64,000 nt of DNA from ZC4RG29 sp035304385. GTDB lineage: Bacteria; Bacteroidota; Bacteroidia; Cytophagales; Cyclobacteriaceae. Positions 27,423-36,974 of the stretch are shown in pieces. A program made the translations under genes and the position numbers. The notes under the pieces were generated by a model. It was not told where the DNA came from. It saw only the letters and a list, made by a program, of their open reading frames with translations, and did no database searches. The first letter of the stretch is position 1. Every line of letters begins with the position of its first letter. The stretch is taken from assembly GCA_035304385.1 (NCBI GenBank), contig DATGQD010000057.1, positions 1 through 64,000 on the forward strand. Direction: 5' to 3'.

Positions 27423-28252
27423 TTTATCATATACGTCCAGGTAGGTGAATCCACGTGGTTCACCACGTCTTCTGTGAGGCTGCCGCTCAGGACGTGCGCC
27501 AGGCCTTTTCGCCCGTGCGTTCCCATGGCGATCAGTTCAGCGCCTATCGCGTGGGTAAAGTTGATGATGCCTGCCTCTTCGTAGCGATCGTTGTAGACGT
27601 TTGTCGTGACATTGCGCAGGTTGTGCTTCTTCACGAAGTCTTTCAGGCGCTGGCTGGTAACGGTATCGGGTGTAAAGTTCGCGGGCGTATTGATGAACAC
27701 CACGTGGAGGGTCGCGTCGAAAAACTTCTGCAATGCCTTGACCTTTGCAATGAGGTCGTGATGGTCTTCCTGTAGTGATGTGGGAAAGACAATATTTTTG
27801 ATATCCATTGCCGGCTGATATTTTTTTACGGCAAGCACGGGCACCGGCGATCTTCTGACCATTTTCTCGGCGTTTGAGCCGATCAGGGCTTCCCGCACAC
27901 CCGTCGCTCCTTTGGTCCCCATAACCACCAGGTCGATGTCGTGTTCTTCGACGTACTGCAATAACATAATTGAAATGTTACCATAGAGCACCTTCAGGAC
28001 AATGTCTTCAAAATCGCCTGCGTATTTCTTCTTCAGTTTCTCAAATTGCTTTTCAGCCTTTTCTTTCAATTCCTGGAGCAGCGCTTCTTCGAAAGCCATC
28101 ACGGGCATCAGCACGGTGTCGTGAAGGACGGGGAGTTCGATTACATTGACAAGGTGAATTTCGCCGCCCGATTCTTTGGCTATATCGAGAGCTACGCGGT
28201 AAGCGCTCACGGAGGGGGCGCTGAAATCACAGGGGACTAGTATCTTTTTCAT
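27413..28252 (-). CDS. Universal stress protein with two UspA domains
   Basis: A 279-residue cytosolic protein made of two tandem UspA folds. The first (1-143) starts KKILVPCDFSAPSVSAYRVA and contains the ATP-binding GTKGATGVREALIGSNAE. The second (about 148-279) has the matching GTHGRKGLAHVLSGSLTE. The G-x2-G-x9-G(S) pattern suggests nucleotide binding in both halves. Double-Usp proteins of this kind are common in Bacteroidota; the function is a general stress role known only broadly. It follows the TPR gene by 98 bp on the same strand and its stop lies in an 8-bp tandem repeat. Confidence 0.92.
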   Translation of the reverse strand: MKKILVPCDFSAPSVSAYRVALDIAKESGGEIHLVNVIELPVLHDTVLMPVMAFEEALLQELKEKAEKQFEKLKKKYAGDFEDIVLKVLYGNISIMLLQYVEEHDIDLVVMGTKGATGVREALIGSNAEKMVRRSPVPVLAVKKYQPAMDIKNIVFPTSLQEDHHDLIAKVKALQKFFDATLHVVFINTPANFTPDTVTSQRLKDFVKKHNLRNVTTNVYNDRYEEAGIINFTHAIGAELIAMGTHGRKGLAHVLSGSLTEDVVNHVDSPTWTYMIKKS

Positions 28253-28350
28253 AGGAGTCTGATTTAACTCCCTTAAGCTAGCGAAAAGCCATTCACTGCG
28301 ACTTGATGCAGGTCAGCCGAAGGGGCTGATTTTGATCAGGCGGAGCGGGG

Positions 28351-29193
28351 TCAATTAGGATCGTAGCGGAAGCACTTGTGTTCCAGATAGGCGCCTGCGG
28401 CATCTTCACCGCCGTAAAAGGCACGGGAAAGGTACCGGCAGCCTTCATCGCGCTGGCCTGTTTCTGTTAAGGCTATACCCTTATAGAAGACTACAGACAG
28501 GTTGGTAGGGTCGAGAAGAGCCGCTTTGTCGAGATAGGACAGCGCCAGTTCGTATGCGGATTGGTCTAAACAGACCGCACTCGCATACATGAGTGCCGGA
28601 AACGCATCGGGTTGCAGATCGATAGCATTGTCGAAGTGGTACAGCGCGCTGTCGGGGTCGTCGGTAAAATAGTGGGTCATACCCAGGTACAGTTCCGTCT
28701 CGGCATCGGTCTTAATCCGCGATGCCATACGCAATTGCGCTCTCGCGCTGTCGTATTCCTCCTCTTGTATCAGAAGATAGGCCTGCCACTTGATGAGATC
28801 AGCATTCAAGGGATTCATCGCAACCAAATCAGAAACATCCTGGAGCTGTGCCTGTGTGTCGCCCATGTCGCGATAGATGAATGCGCGAAGAACTTTTCCC
28901 TGGATGACGCCCGGGTTCTCCCCGATGAAGCTGTTGATTTCTTCCAGCGCGGTGTCAAGGTCTTCCAGGCTGTAAAGGCATACGATGCGGTTGTATTGGG
29001 CCTCCCGGTGTGCCGGGTCGTCCTTGTCTGTCGCCTCGATGATATTGTCATACAACCGAAGAGCGGCTTCAAACTGCTCGCGTTGCATCAACGTCTGGGC
29101 TTCCGCAGACCAGGATTGGATTTTGTCATCCTGTGCAATAGCATTGGAACACACAACCATCAGGACCAGCACACTGCAAAAGAACCACCTCAT
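28351..29193 (-). CDS. Exported TPR repeat protein
   Basis: A 280-residue protein with a signal peptide (WFFCSVLVLMVVCSNAIAQ) and at least five tetratricopeptide repeats covering residues 25-265 (for example FEAALRLYDNIIEATD, DSALYHFDNAIDLQPDAFPAL, ELALSYLDKAALLDPTN). TPR arrays are protein-binding scaffolds; the partner is not evident. Its ATG overlaps the typA stop in an ATGA, so it is translated together with typA, although the pairing of a periplasmic scaffold with a ribosomal GTPase looks like operon convenience rather than shared function. Confidence 0.87.
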   Translation of the reverse strand: MRWFFCSVLVLMVVCSNAIAQDDKIQSWSAEAQTLMQREQFEAALRLYDNIIEATDKDDPAHREAQYNRIVCLYSLEDLDTALEEINSFIGENPGVIQGKVLRAFIYRDMGDTQAQLQDVSDLVAMNPLNADLIKWQAYLLIQEEEYDSARAQLRMASRIKTDAETELYLGMTHYFTDDPDSALYHFDNAIDLQPDAFPALMYASAVCLDQSAYELALSYLDKAALLDPTNLSVVFYKGIALTETGQRDEGCRYLSRAFYGGEDAAGAYLEHKCFRYDPN

Positions 29194-31010
29194 GAGCTCA
29201 TCACTTTATTTCGTTCGCGTTTTCGATCGTTTTCCGACAGGAGGATCTTCCGCAGCCGAATGGACTTGGGTGTCACCTCGACGTATTCGTCGGACTGAAT
29301 ATACTCCAGCGCTTCTTCAAGCGAGAATTTTATCGCAGGTGAAATGCGCATTTTTTCGTCTGATCCGGCAGCGCGGATGTTGGTGAGCTTTTTTGTCCGG
29401 GTTACGTTCACTACCAGGTCGCCACTCCGGCTATGCTCACCGATAACCTGACCTTCATACACCGCCTCGCCGGGTTCGATGAAGAATTTACCGCGGTCCT
29501 GCAGGTTATGAAGGCTATAGGGAATCGCTTCTCCCTGTTCCATGGCGATCAGCGAGCCGTTGATCCTGCCGGGTATTTCGCCTTTATAAGGTTGATATTC
29601 GATAAACCGGTGTGTTGTGATGGCTTCACCGGCCGTAACGTTGAGCAGGTAATTTCTAAGGCCGATAATGCCCCGCGACGGAATGAGAAACTTCAGTATC
29701 ATCCGGTCGCCCTTAGGCTCCATGTTGATCATCTCGCCTTTGCGGACGGAGACGGTCTCGATCGCTTTGCCGGCGTCGCTCTCAGGGAGGTCGATGGTGA
29801 GCTCTTCCACGGGTTCGCATTTCACCCCGTCGATTTCCTTAAAGATCACCTGCGGCTGCCCGATCTGCAATTCGTATCCTTCACGCCGCATAGTTTCGAT
29901 CAGTACAGACAGGTGCAGTACACCCCGACCGAAGACCATAAAGCTGTCGGCTGATCCGGTATCGCCCACGCGCAGCGCCAGATTCTTTTCAAGTTCACGA
30001 TCCAGGCGTTCCTTGATGTGGCGCGAGGTTACATACTTACCCTCCTTGCCATAGAAAGGTGAGTTGTTGATGGTGAACAGCATGCTCATCGTAGGCTCGT
30101 CGATGGCAATCGATTTCATCGGCTCCGGGTTTTCCGGATCGGCAACGGTGTCACCGATCTCAAAACCTTCCAGTCCGACAATCGCACAGATCTCACCCGC
30201 ACTGACTGCATCTACCTTCTGCTTTTCAAATCCTTCGAAAACGAAAAGGTCTTTGACGCGCGACTTGACCACAGTAACGCCGTCCCTTTTTACAAGGGCG
30301 ACGGGTTGGCCCGATTTTATCGTTCCCCGGTGCACCCGCCCGATGGCGACCCGGCCGATGTATGACGAATACTCAAGCGAGGTGATCAGCATTTGCGTGG
30401 TACCTTCTTCGATCTTAGGCGCGGGGATGTGTTGTATGATGCCGTCGATGAGTACGCTGATATCTGAAGTAGGCTTTCTCCAATCCGTACTCATCCAGCC
30501 TTGCTTTGCCGAACCATAGTACGCGGGAAAGTCGAGTTGTTCCTCAGAGGCGTCGAGTTGAAACATCAGGTCGAACACTTGCTCATGGACCTCGTCCGGT
30601 GTGCAGTTCTTTTTGTCGACCTTATTGATTACGACGATCGGCTTTAGCCCCAGCTGCAATGCCTTTTGAAGTACAAAACGCGTCTGGGGCATGGGGCCTT
30701 CGAAGGCGTCGACCAGCAACAGGCATCCGTCGGCCATGTTGAGTACGCGTTCAACTTCTCCGCCAAAGTCGCTGTGGCCGGGTGTATCGATAATGTTTAT
30801 TTTATAATCCTTATAACGTACAGACACGTTCTTGGCCAGGATGGTAATACCCCGTTCCCGTTCAAGATCGTTGCTGTCCATAATCAACTCACCCGGATCC
30901 TCATGCTCTTTAAAAAGCTTTCCAGCCATCAGCAACTTGTCCACGAGGGTGGTCTTACCGTGGTCAACGTGTGCTATGATGGCGATATTTCGAATCCGGT
31001 TTACTTCCAT
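29190..31010 (-). CDS. typA: Ribosome-binding GTPase TypA/BipA
   Basis: A 606-residue translational GTPase. P-loop AHVDHGKTTL at residues 14-23, switch II DTPGHSDFGGEVER, NKVDKK for guanine recognition, then EF-G-like domains and the TypA-specific C-terminal domain (RAAGSDEKMRISPAIKFSLEEALEYI). It binds the 70S ribosome and affects assembly and stress adaptation. Length and all motifs are standard. A TATCTTTG box lies 38 bp upstream. The downstream TPR gene overlaps its stop codon. Confidence 0.97.
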   Translation of the reverse strand: MEVNRIRNIAIIAHVDHGKTTLVDKLLMAGKLFKEHEDPGELIMDSNDLERERGITILAKNVSVRYKDYKINIIDTPGHSDFGGEVERVLNMADGCLLLVDAFEGPMPQTRFVLQKALQLGLKPIVVINKVDKKNCTPDEVHEQVFDLMFQLDASEEQLDFPAYYGSAKQGWMSTDWRKPTSDISVLIDGIIQHIPAPKIEEGTTQMLITSLEYSSYIGRVAIGRVHRGTIKSGQPVALVKRDGVTVVKSRVKDLFVFEGFEKQKVDAVSAGEICAIVGLEGFEIGDTVADPENPEPMKSIAIDEPTMSMLFTINNSPFYGKEGKYVTSRHIKERLDRELEKNLALRVGDTGSADSFMVFGRGVLHLSVLIETMRREGYELQIGQPQVIFKEIDGVKCEPVEELTIDLPESDAGKAIETVSVRKGEMINMEPKGDRMILKFLIPSRGIIGLRNYLLNVTAGEAITTHRFIEYQPYKGEIPGRINGSLIAMEQGEAIPYSLHNLQDRGKFFIEPGEAVYEGQVIGEHSRSGDLVVNVTRTKKLTNIRAAGSDEKMRISPAIKFSLEEALEYIQSDEYVEVTPKSIRLRKILLSENDRKRERNKVMSS

Positions 31011-31048
31011 AAAATGCTTTAAATTCCTTCAATTTCCTTTTAAGGGCG

Positions 31049-31056
31049 CAAAGATA
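31049..31056 (-). promoter_or_regulatory. -7 element of the typA promoter
   Basis: Minus-strand TATCTTTG, an exact TAnnTTTG match, ends 38 bp upstream of the typA ATG. A -33 TTG is not seen at 19 bp. Confidence 0.55.
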
Positions 31057-31087
31057 AAAATATTTGACCGGCTGATGTTCAGGCCCC

Positions 31088-31110
31088 GTGAATCTTCTTG
31101 CAAGATTCAC
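31088..31110 (-). terminator. Hairpin at the end of the RNA methyltransferase gene
   Basis: Perfect 9-bp inverted repeat GTGAATCTT / AAGATTCAC with a 5-nt loop, overlapping the stop codon of the 31107-32000 gene. There is no T tract, so it may pause or protect the transcript rather than terminate it. Confidence 0.4.
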
Positions 31111-32000
31111 CTCCTGAAGCGCATGAACGTGCCCATTGGGAGGTGCTTGCCGGTTTGCGCCTTAAGGCAAAACTCACCAAACTCGGCGTCATTCACGGCC
31201 ATGTGTGTCGTTACGGCGTTGTATCCGACGAGCGGCGAAAGACCGGCGGCGTACAGGCTCAGTATAAAGAAACACCCTTCCTCGTCAAGCAATCTGCCTG
31301 CATGTTCGATTAATTCGTCCAGTTTTTCCTGAAGGGTCCACTTTTCGCCATCCGGTCCGCGTCCGTAGGGTGGCGGATCCATAATAATGCCCTGATACTT
31401 ATTGCCACGCCGGACTTCCCGACGCACAAATTTCAGCGCATCCTCATGAACCCAGCGGATATCTTTCAGCCCATTACGGCTCATGTTCTCGTTGGCCCAG
31501 GTAATGCCGGGCCGTGAGGCATCCACATGAACCACATCGGCTCCGCAACTACGGGCGACTATAGAGGCAGCACCTGTATAAGCGAACAGGTTCAATACCT
31601 TTTGTGTTCCCGGACGACGACTCTGAAGCGCATCGAGAATAAAGTTCCAGTTGCTGCCTTGTTCCGGAAAGATACCCACGTGACCAAAGCTCGTCAGCGC
31701 CAGCCGCAGGCGGATGTGAAGGTCTTTATATCCGTACCCTATCTCCCACGATTCCGGCATACCGGCTTCGCGGGTCCAACCGCCTTTCACCTCGTCGGCG
31801 AAACGGTAGCGGTCTTTCTGCTCGCGGACAAATCGGGCGTGGGCGCGTCGCCTCCACTCCTTTTCGGGCAACACCTTCCTCCAGATAGCCTGCGGTTCGG
31901 GCCGTATCAGAATATACGTGCCAAAGCGTTCGAGCTTCTCGCCTCCACCGGAGTCGAGCAATTCATAATCTTTCCAGGATTCAGGGAAATGCAGCGTCAC
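31107..32000 (-). CDS. Class I SAM-dependent RNA methyltransferase (RlmI-like)
   Basis: A 297-residue methyltransferase. The SAM-binding motif I is VLNLFAYTGAASIVA near residue 135, followed by VVHVDASRPGITWA (acidic ribose ligand), and motif IV IIMDPPPYGRG near 205. The layout resembles the PF10672/RlmI group that methylates cytosine C5 in 23S rRNA, but the N-terminal PUA domain of RlmI is missing, so the target is uncertain. The only possible start before an in-frame stop is the GTG at 32000; a TATATTTG promoter box 19 bp upstream supports it. It is divergent from a TrmH-family gene with only 52 bp between them. Confidence 0.83.
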   Translation of the reverse strand: MTLHFPESWKDYELLDSGGGEKLERFGTYILIRPEPQAIWRKVLPEKEWRRRAHARFVREQKDRYRFADEVKGGWTREAGMPESWEIGYGYKDLHIRLRLALTSFGHVGIFPEQGSNWNFILDALQSRRPGTQKVLNLFAYTGAASIVARSCGADVVHVDASRPGITWANENMSRNGLKDIRWVHEDALKFVRREVRRGNKYQGIIMDPPPYGRGPDGEKWTLQEKLDELIEHAGRLLDEEGCFFILSLYAAGLSPLVGYNAVTTHMAVNDAEFGEFCLKAQTGKHLPMGTFMRFRR

Positions 32001-32018
32001 GTTGAGGAGTTACAGCGG

Positions 32019-32026
32019 CAAATATA
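32019..32026 (-). promoter_or_regulatory. -7 element for the RlmI-like gene
   Basis: Minus-strand TATATTTG matches TAnnTTTG and lies 18 bp before the GTG start, predicting a very short leader. Confidence 0.5.
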
Positions 32027-32052
32027 GATCAAAGTTCCTTTGGCCGTTTTTG

Positions 32053-32892
32053 ATGTTTGCGCAATTAGCGCTAAAATTCAATCAAATACACGAAGTGCAT
32101 CCACTTATCACGAGTCATCACAACCCGAAGATCAAGGGCCTGCTTGCGCTGGAAAAACCCAGGGAGCGACGGAGGCAGTGCCTCTTCGTTATTGAGGGGA
32201 GGAAAGAAATCGCATTGGCGCTCAAAGCCGGATATCGGATAGGCAACCTGTTCTTCTGTGAAAGCCTGATTCGTATGGAAGATGTGCTGGACCTGGGTAT
32301 ACCCGAGAAGGCATTGCTGCCGGTGACGAAAGAGGTGTACGACAAAATTGCAGTGCGTGAAAATTCCGGCGGGGTCATGGCCATCGCCGAACAAAAGACA
32401 CACCGGCTGTCCGACCTTCACATCGGGCCGGACCCGCTGATCCTCGTGCTTGAATCGGTAGAAAAGCCGGGCAACCTTGGCGCCATCCTGCGCACAGCAG
32501 ATGCGGTCGGTGTCGACGCGGTAATTGTCTGTGATCCTCAAACCGATATTTACAACCCTAACGTAATTCGGTCCAGTATCGGATGTCTCTTTACGGTGCC
32601 CGTCGCGGTAGCCTCTTCCGAAGAAGCTGTCACGTGGCTTGACAGCCGTAAGGTGCTTATTTTTGGTGCCGCCCTTCAGGCGGCGAAGCCTTATCACACG
32701 CAAGACTTTACCGGATCTTGCGCAATTGTAATGGGCACTGAATCAACGGGGCTGACAGAAATCTGGACATCCCGCTCCAACGCAAATATTATCATTCCTA
32801 TGGAAGGCATTGCCGATTCCATGAATGTGTCGACGGCAGCCGCCGTACTACTATTTGAGGCGCGACGCCAGCGCGGTTTTGCGACACTTTAA
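32053..32892 (+). CDS. TrmH/SpoU-family RNA 2'-O-methyltransferase
   Basis: A protein of about 279 residues. An N-terminal substrate-binding domain (HNPKIKGLLALEKPRERR ... FVIEGRKE) precedes the SPOUT knot, with motif 1 ESVEKPGNLGAILRTADA, motif 2 VMGTESTGL and motif 3 IPMEGIADSMNVSTAAAVLLFE. These bind S-adenosylmethionine in the trefoil knot and methylate ribose 2'-OH in tRNA or rRNA. The exact nucleotide target cannot be told. The frame is open from 32002; the ATG at 32053 is the best start, though a GTG at about 32095 would also leave the conserved core intact. A palindrome covers its stop codon. Confidence 0.87.
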   Translation: MFAQLALKFNQIHEVHPLITSHHNPKIKGLLALEKPRERRRQCLFVIEGRKEIALALKAGYRIGNLFFCESLIRMEDVLDLGIPEKALLPVTKEVYDKIAVRENSGGVMAIAEQKTHRLSDLHIGPDPLILVLESVEKPGNLGAILRTADAVGVDAVIVCDPQTDIYNPNVIRSSIGCLFTVPVAVASSEEAVTWLDSRKVLIFGAALQAAKPYHTQDFTGSCAIVMGTESTGLTEIWTSRSNANIIIPMEGIADSMNVSTAAAVLLFEARRQRGFATL

Positions 32893-32899
32893 GTGTCGC
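32881..32899 (+). terminator. Palindromic hairpin at the end of the TrmH-family gene
   Basis: GCGACACTT-T-AAGTGTCGC can form a 7-bp stem with a 5-nt loop, followed only by TTTAAC. It overlaps the stop codon. Possible weak terminator. Confidence 0.4.
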
Positions 32900-33010
32900 T
32901 TTAACAAGTATCGGTCGACCAAAACGGAATCTTCGGCGAGATGTAAGGTCCGGGCGATTATTGCACTATATCGCATTTAGAGTTATTCTAAATTTACGGT
33001 TGCATTCCTC

Positions 33011-35335
33011 ATGAGGCGCGCCCCTACCAAAACGAAAACCTTACAGGACGACAAATTCCTGAACGCCCTGGCGGATGCCTATCGCCTTCAGGAAGCGATC
33101 ATCAGCGCCACGGAGTTATCTATTATGTCTACCACGATTGACGGGATGATCACCAGTTTCAATCGTGCCGCAGAAGATCTGCTGGGTTACTCCGCGGAAG
33201 AGGTAATCGGCAGGTTAACTCCCATTGTATTTCATGACTTGCACGAGGTGGTCGATCATTCGCAACTGCTGTCCGAAGAAATGGGCATGCCGGTAGGGCC
33301 GGGCTTTGACTGTCTCGTTGCAAGGGTGCGCCAAACGCGTACCTCGGAGCGAAAGGAATGGACTTACATCCGCAAAGACGGAACCGTCTTCCCTGTCACG
33401 CTTTCTGTTGCCGCGTTGCGCGATCACAACGACACGATAATCGGGTACGCCTTTATCGCCTCTGACATCCGCGAACAACGCCGGGCTCATGAAAAGCTGC
33501 AAGAGTCTGAGTCCAGACTCAAGGCGTTGGTGAACTCGATGGAGGACGTCATCTACGAAGTGGATGAAGGGGGTCGCTATCTGAACGTCTGGGCGAAGAA
33601 TGAATCGCTCTTGTTCATGCCCCGTCAAAAAATACTGGGCAGGACACTTCGCGAACTGTACGGCGAAGCTTACGCGAAGCCTTTCGACGAGGCCCTGGAA
33701 CAAGTGCTTGCTACCGGTGAAACTGTCGACATGGAATACTCCGTCACTGTCGATAACGAACAACGGTGGATGAATGCGAAATATTGCCTGATCAAAAATG
33801 AAGGCAAACACCGCCGCGTGGGCATCAGCATACGCGACATCTCCGACCGGAAAAGAGCCGAACTCGCACTCCGGGATACAGAGCGACGCTTCAGATTGCT
33901 TGCCGAAAATGTACCGGGCGTCATCTATCTGTGTCGTAATGACGCAGACTACTCAATGACGTACCTCAACGACAAGGTGGTCGACGTGACCGGTTACACC
34001 AAGGAGGAATTCCTTTCGGGCAAGGTTCATTTTTCACAGATATTTCATCCAGACGATAAAGAACTTGCATACACGGCCATCAACGACGCGCTCAAAGAGC
34101 ACCGGAGTTACCGTGTCGAGTACCGCATACGGCACCGGAACGGCAACTGGCGGTGGATTGAAGATCACGGCGGCGGCGTCTACGAAGGAAACAAACAAAT
34201 ATGGCTGGAAGGATTTCTCAGTGATATCACGAGCCGGAAGAAGGCCGAGGAAGAGTTACTGCGGATGTCGTCAGAGAACCTCCACGTGTTCAACAACACC
34301 CTGAGCATGAATGCGGTGGCCAGCTTTGAAGGGAAGTTCATCAAACTTAATCCCGCCTGGCAGAAAACACTTGGGTGGCCACTGGAGACGCTCATGTCCA
34401 AGCCGTTCACTGAATTCATTCATCCAGACGATCTGAAGCGTGCTGCAAAAGCCTTTGAACTGCTTAAGGCAGGCAGGGACGTTGCCAATTTCGAAAGCCG
34501 GTATCAGTGTGCTGACGGTTCCTACCGTTGGCTGTTGTGGGGCGCGGCGTCCGATCCGGCGAACCAGGTGGCGTTCACCTCAGCCGTAGACATTACGAAC
34601 CGAAAGACCGCTGAGGAAGAGTTGCTGCACTCAAAGCGCAACATGGAATCCATCATGAACAAGCTTCGGGGACAAAATCACCAGCTGGATGAGTTTGCGC
34701 ATATTATCTCACACAACCTCCGGTCGCCGGTGGGCAACATCCAGGCGTTACTGTCATTCCTGACGCCCAACAGTACCATCGACGATTATCAGGTGATCTT
34801 CGAAAAACTGAAGAACACTTCGGAAAACCTGAGCGAGACCATGAATGAACTCATGGACACGCTACGCATTAAGGAAAACGTGCGCATTACAAAATCGGAT
34901 CTTCGTTTCAAGGATATCCTCGATAAGGTCGTTCAGTCGCTCGAAGGCAACCTGATCCAATGCAGCGCTTCCGTTACGTTTGATTTTAACGAAGCGCCGA
35001 CGATCTTTTATCCGAAGACCTATCTTGAAAGCATCTTCCAAAACCTTCTGAGCAACGCTATAAAATATCGGTCGCCGGAGCGTCATCTCGAAGTCCATTT
35101 CTCTACGCAAATGGTGAACGAACGAATTGAGTTGCGGGTACGCGACAATGGCCTGGGCATCGACATGGAGCGGTACGGCGACAAGTTGTTTGGGATGCAT
35201 AAAACTTTCCACGAACACCAGGAAGCGCGTGGCGTCGGACTCTTCTTAACCAAGACACAGGTTGAAACGTTGGGCGGAGAAATTTTTGCTGAAAGTGAAG
35301 TGAATGTTGGGACTACGTTTGTGATACGGTTTTAA
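33011..35335 (+). CDS. PAS-domain sensor histidine kinase
   Basis: A 774-residue kinase with no membrane helix, so probably cytosolic. Four PAS domains occupy about residues 25-150, 165-280, 290-415 and 425-540; each ends in a DI-(R/S/T)-(E/D/S/N)-(Q/R)-(R/K) PAC-type strand, and the last two carry the HPDD motif. The dimerisation box has phospho-acceptor His568 in ISHNLRSPVGN. The ATPase domain has N box NLLSNAIKYRS, DNGLGIDM and GVGLFLTKTQVETLGG. The signal is unknown; PAS domains may bind haem, flavin or small ligands. No response regulator is next to it, so it is an orphan; the lone receiver gene at 53207-53614 is a conceivable but unproven partner. Confidence 0.93.
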   Translation: MRRAPTKTKTLQDDKFLNALADAYRLQEAIISATELSIMSTTIDGMITSFNRAAEDLLGYSAEEVIGRLTPIVFHDLHEVVDHSQLLSEEMGMPVGPGFDCLVARVRQTRTSERKEWTYIRKDGTVFPVTLSVAALRDHNDTIIGYAFIASDIREQRRAHEKLQESESRLKALVNSMEDVIYEVDEGGRYLNVWAKNESLLFMPRQKILGRTLRELYGEAYAKPFDEALEQVLATGETVDMEYSVTVDNEQRWMNAKYCLIKNEGKHRRVGISIRDISDRKRAELALRDTERRFRLLAENVPGVIYLCRNDADYSMTYLNDKVVDVTGYTKEEFLSGKVHFSQIFHPDDKELAYTAINDALKEHRSYRVEYRIRHRNGNWRWIEDHGGGVYEGNKQIWLEGFLSDITSRKKAEEELLRMSSENLHVFNNTLSMNAVASFEGKFIKLNPAWQKTLGWPLETLMSKPFTEFIHPDDLKRAAKAFELLKAGRDVANFESRYQCADGSYRWLLWGAASDPANQVAFTSAVDITNRKTAEEELLHSKRNMESIMNKLRGQNHQLDEFAHIISHNLRSPVGNIQALLSFLTPNSTIDDYQVIFEKLKNTSENLSETMNELMDTLRIKENVRITKSDLRFKDILDKVVQSLEGNLIQCSASVTFDFNEAPTIFYPKTYLESIFQNLLSNAIKYRSPERHLEVHFSTQMVNERIELRVRDNGLGIDMERYGDKLFGMHKTFHEHQEARGVGLFLTKTQVETLGGEIFAESEVNVGTTFVIRF

Positions 35336-35487
35336 GTATTGAAGACCCCTGAATTTTAATAAAACCAAGAACTTCTATTTTGCGGGTAACTAGCGTCACG
35401 CCACCTGTAGCGAAAGGGCGCGTGGGGTGTGTTGTGCGGAGCGTTAAAGTATAAGACCCGGACCTGACCAAAATTCCGCCTATCTGT

Positions 35488-36954
35488 ATGAACAAATCAA
35501 TCTTCAACACATGGATTCTGTGCGTCGTAGTTATCGGCGTACTTCCCCGGTCTTTGTACGGTCAACAAACCGTTTTCGACGCGGACATCCGGCTCAAGGG
35601 TGGACGCGAAGCCTTTACCGTTGTCAACGCCGCTTCGGGCAACACATACCTCTTCCTGGTCGACAAAAAGTCCGTCAGCGCCTTACTGATCGATAAGGAA
35701 TTTGCGCTTCTGGACAGCCTGGCCGGTGAGCGTCCTGTCAATGCAACTTTTCCTGACATCATTGGCAGCAATCAGTCCGGCGACGTGGTCAATCTACTTT
35801 TTGCGTCTGAGTACTACCATCACATTGCGATCATGAGTTTCGATTTCGGCAATAAAAAGGTCTTACAACAGCTCGTCGACTTACCCCTTAAGGGCGAACG
35901 CTATGCAGGATCAACAACCCATCAAGGCAAATTTTATATGTTCACCGCCATAAAGTCATCTTCTAAGATTCGCTTGTACACATTCCATGACGGGGCGGAA
36001 TACTCCGTAGACGACTTCGATTTTGGGGACGAACAATTTGATTTGTACTCAAAGCATTTGTCGGGTGTCTTGCGTAAAAATGACCTGAGTTTCGTAGACG
36101 CAAGCCTTCCGGTCTCAGTAGACGAGGCTTCGCAAAAAAACAAATTATACTGCGATGGAAACAGCTTTATCCTGACCTTCGACAATCTGCCGACTTCAAC
36201 GGAAGTCATAACCATCAACCTGGAATCGAAGAGAGCGCAATTTACCCGCTATCCTCACGCTTTGGAATGCAAGAATGCTCAAAGCTCCAACTCCTTCGTT
36301 CAAGACGGGCATCTGTACCAGTTTAAGTGCTGTAACGACCAAATGGAGCTTGTTATAACGCCACTTGGTACCCAGGAGCCGGTACAAACATTTCGCGCCA
36401 CACGCGACGGAAATATAAAATTCAATAACACCGATATTGCCTGGAAGGGCGGCGTATACTCCTTTAGCGGGGAACGGGACCCCTCAGAAGCAAAAAAGTT
36501 CCTGCGTAAGGTCGCTAATTCAAACGCTGGCGTATCCGTTTATAACACTCCCTTGGGAAAGGTAGTTACCCTCGGCGGCTATAAGGAGGTTACGAGTGGG
36601 GGCGGCGCTATGCCAATGGGCTACGCCACAACTATATCTACCCCCATGGGGGTCATCGCGGGCGCAAACCCGGTAGGCCATTCATTTGGAGGGTATACAT
36701 GGAGCAGCGCGATTCAGTTCAAGACGTTGCTGAACCCCCGGACACTTGAACATGTTGAAGGAAAAATCACCGAAAACGTCTTCGACAGGATACATGATTT
36801 CGAAGAAGAGATTGAGTTAGACGCGAAGTCGCTTATGGGCAGAACGCTAGCGGCGACAATGTTCAAATACGGCGACGGATGTGTTTATGGTTACTACCAC
36901 CGAAAAAACCGCCGGTATGTGTTAGTCGCTTTTCCCAATGAGCAACCTCAGTAG
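35488..36954 (+). CDS. Exported protein of unknown function
   Basis: A 488-residue protein that I do not recognise. It has a signal peptide (IFNTWILCVVVIGVLPRSLYG, cleavage near QQTVF) and no lipobox or later membrane helix. The body is rich in short beta-strand segments of the form NTYLFLVDKK, GKFYMFTAIK, NDLSFVD and DGHLYQFK at regular spacing, which resembles a beta-propeller but cannot be proved by eye. Five cysteines occur, including CCND near residue 280. It follows the histidine kinase by 152 bp and converges on the YifB gene. No T9SS C-terminal domain is visible, so it may be periplasmic. Confidence 0.7.
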   Translation: MNKSIFNTWILCVVVIGVLPRSLYGQQTVFDADIRLKGGREAFTVVNAASGNTYLFLVDKKSVSALLIDKEFALLDSLAGERPVNATFPDIIGSNQSGDVVNLLFASEYYHHIAIMSFDFGNKKVLQQLVDLPLKGERYAGSTTHQGKFYMFTAIKSSSKIRLYTFHDGAEYSVDDFDFGDEQFDLYSKHLSGVLRKNDLSFVDASLPVSVDEASQKNKLYCDGNSFILTFDNLPTSTEVITINLESKRAQFTRYPHALECKNAQSSNSFVQDGHLYQFKCCNDQMELVITPLGTQEPVQTFRATRDGNIKFNNTDIAWKGGVYSFSGERDPSEAKKFLRKVANSNAGVSVYNTPLGKVVTLGGYKEVTSGGGAMPMGYATTISTPMGVIAGANPVGHSFGGYTWSSAIQFKTLLNPRTLEHVEGKITENVFDRIHDFEEEIELDAKSLMGRTLAATMFKYGDGCVYGYYHRKNRRYVLVAFPNEQPQ

Positions 36955-36974
36955 TCCGTACGGCCCAACACATT

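Noticed and set aside
28313..28329. Hairpin TCAGCC-GAAGG-GGCTGA between the TPR and stress-protein genes
   Set aside because: The T tract is on the plus-strand side, where no gene ends; on the minus strand no T run follows, so I do not call a terminator.
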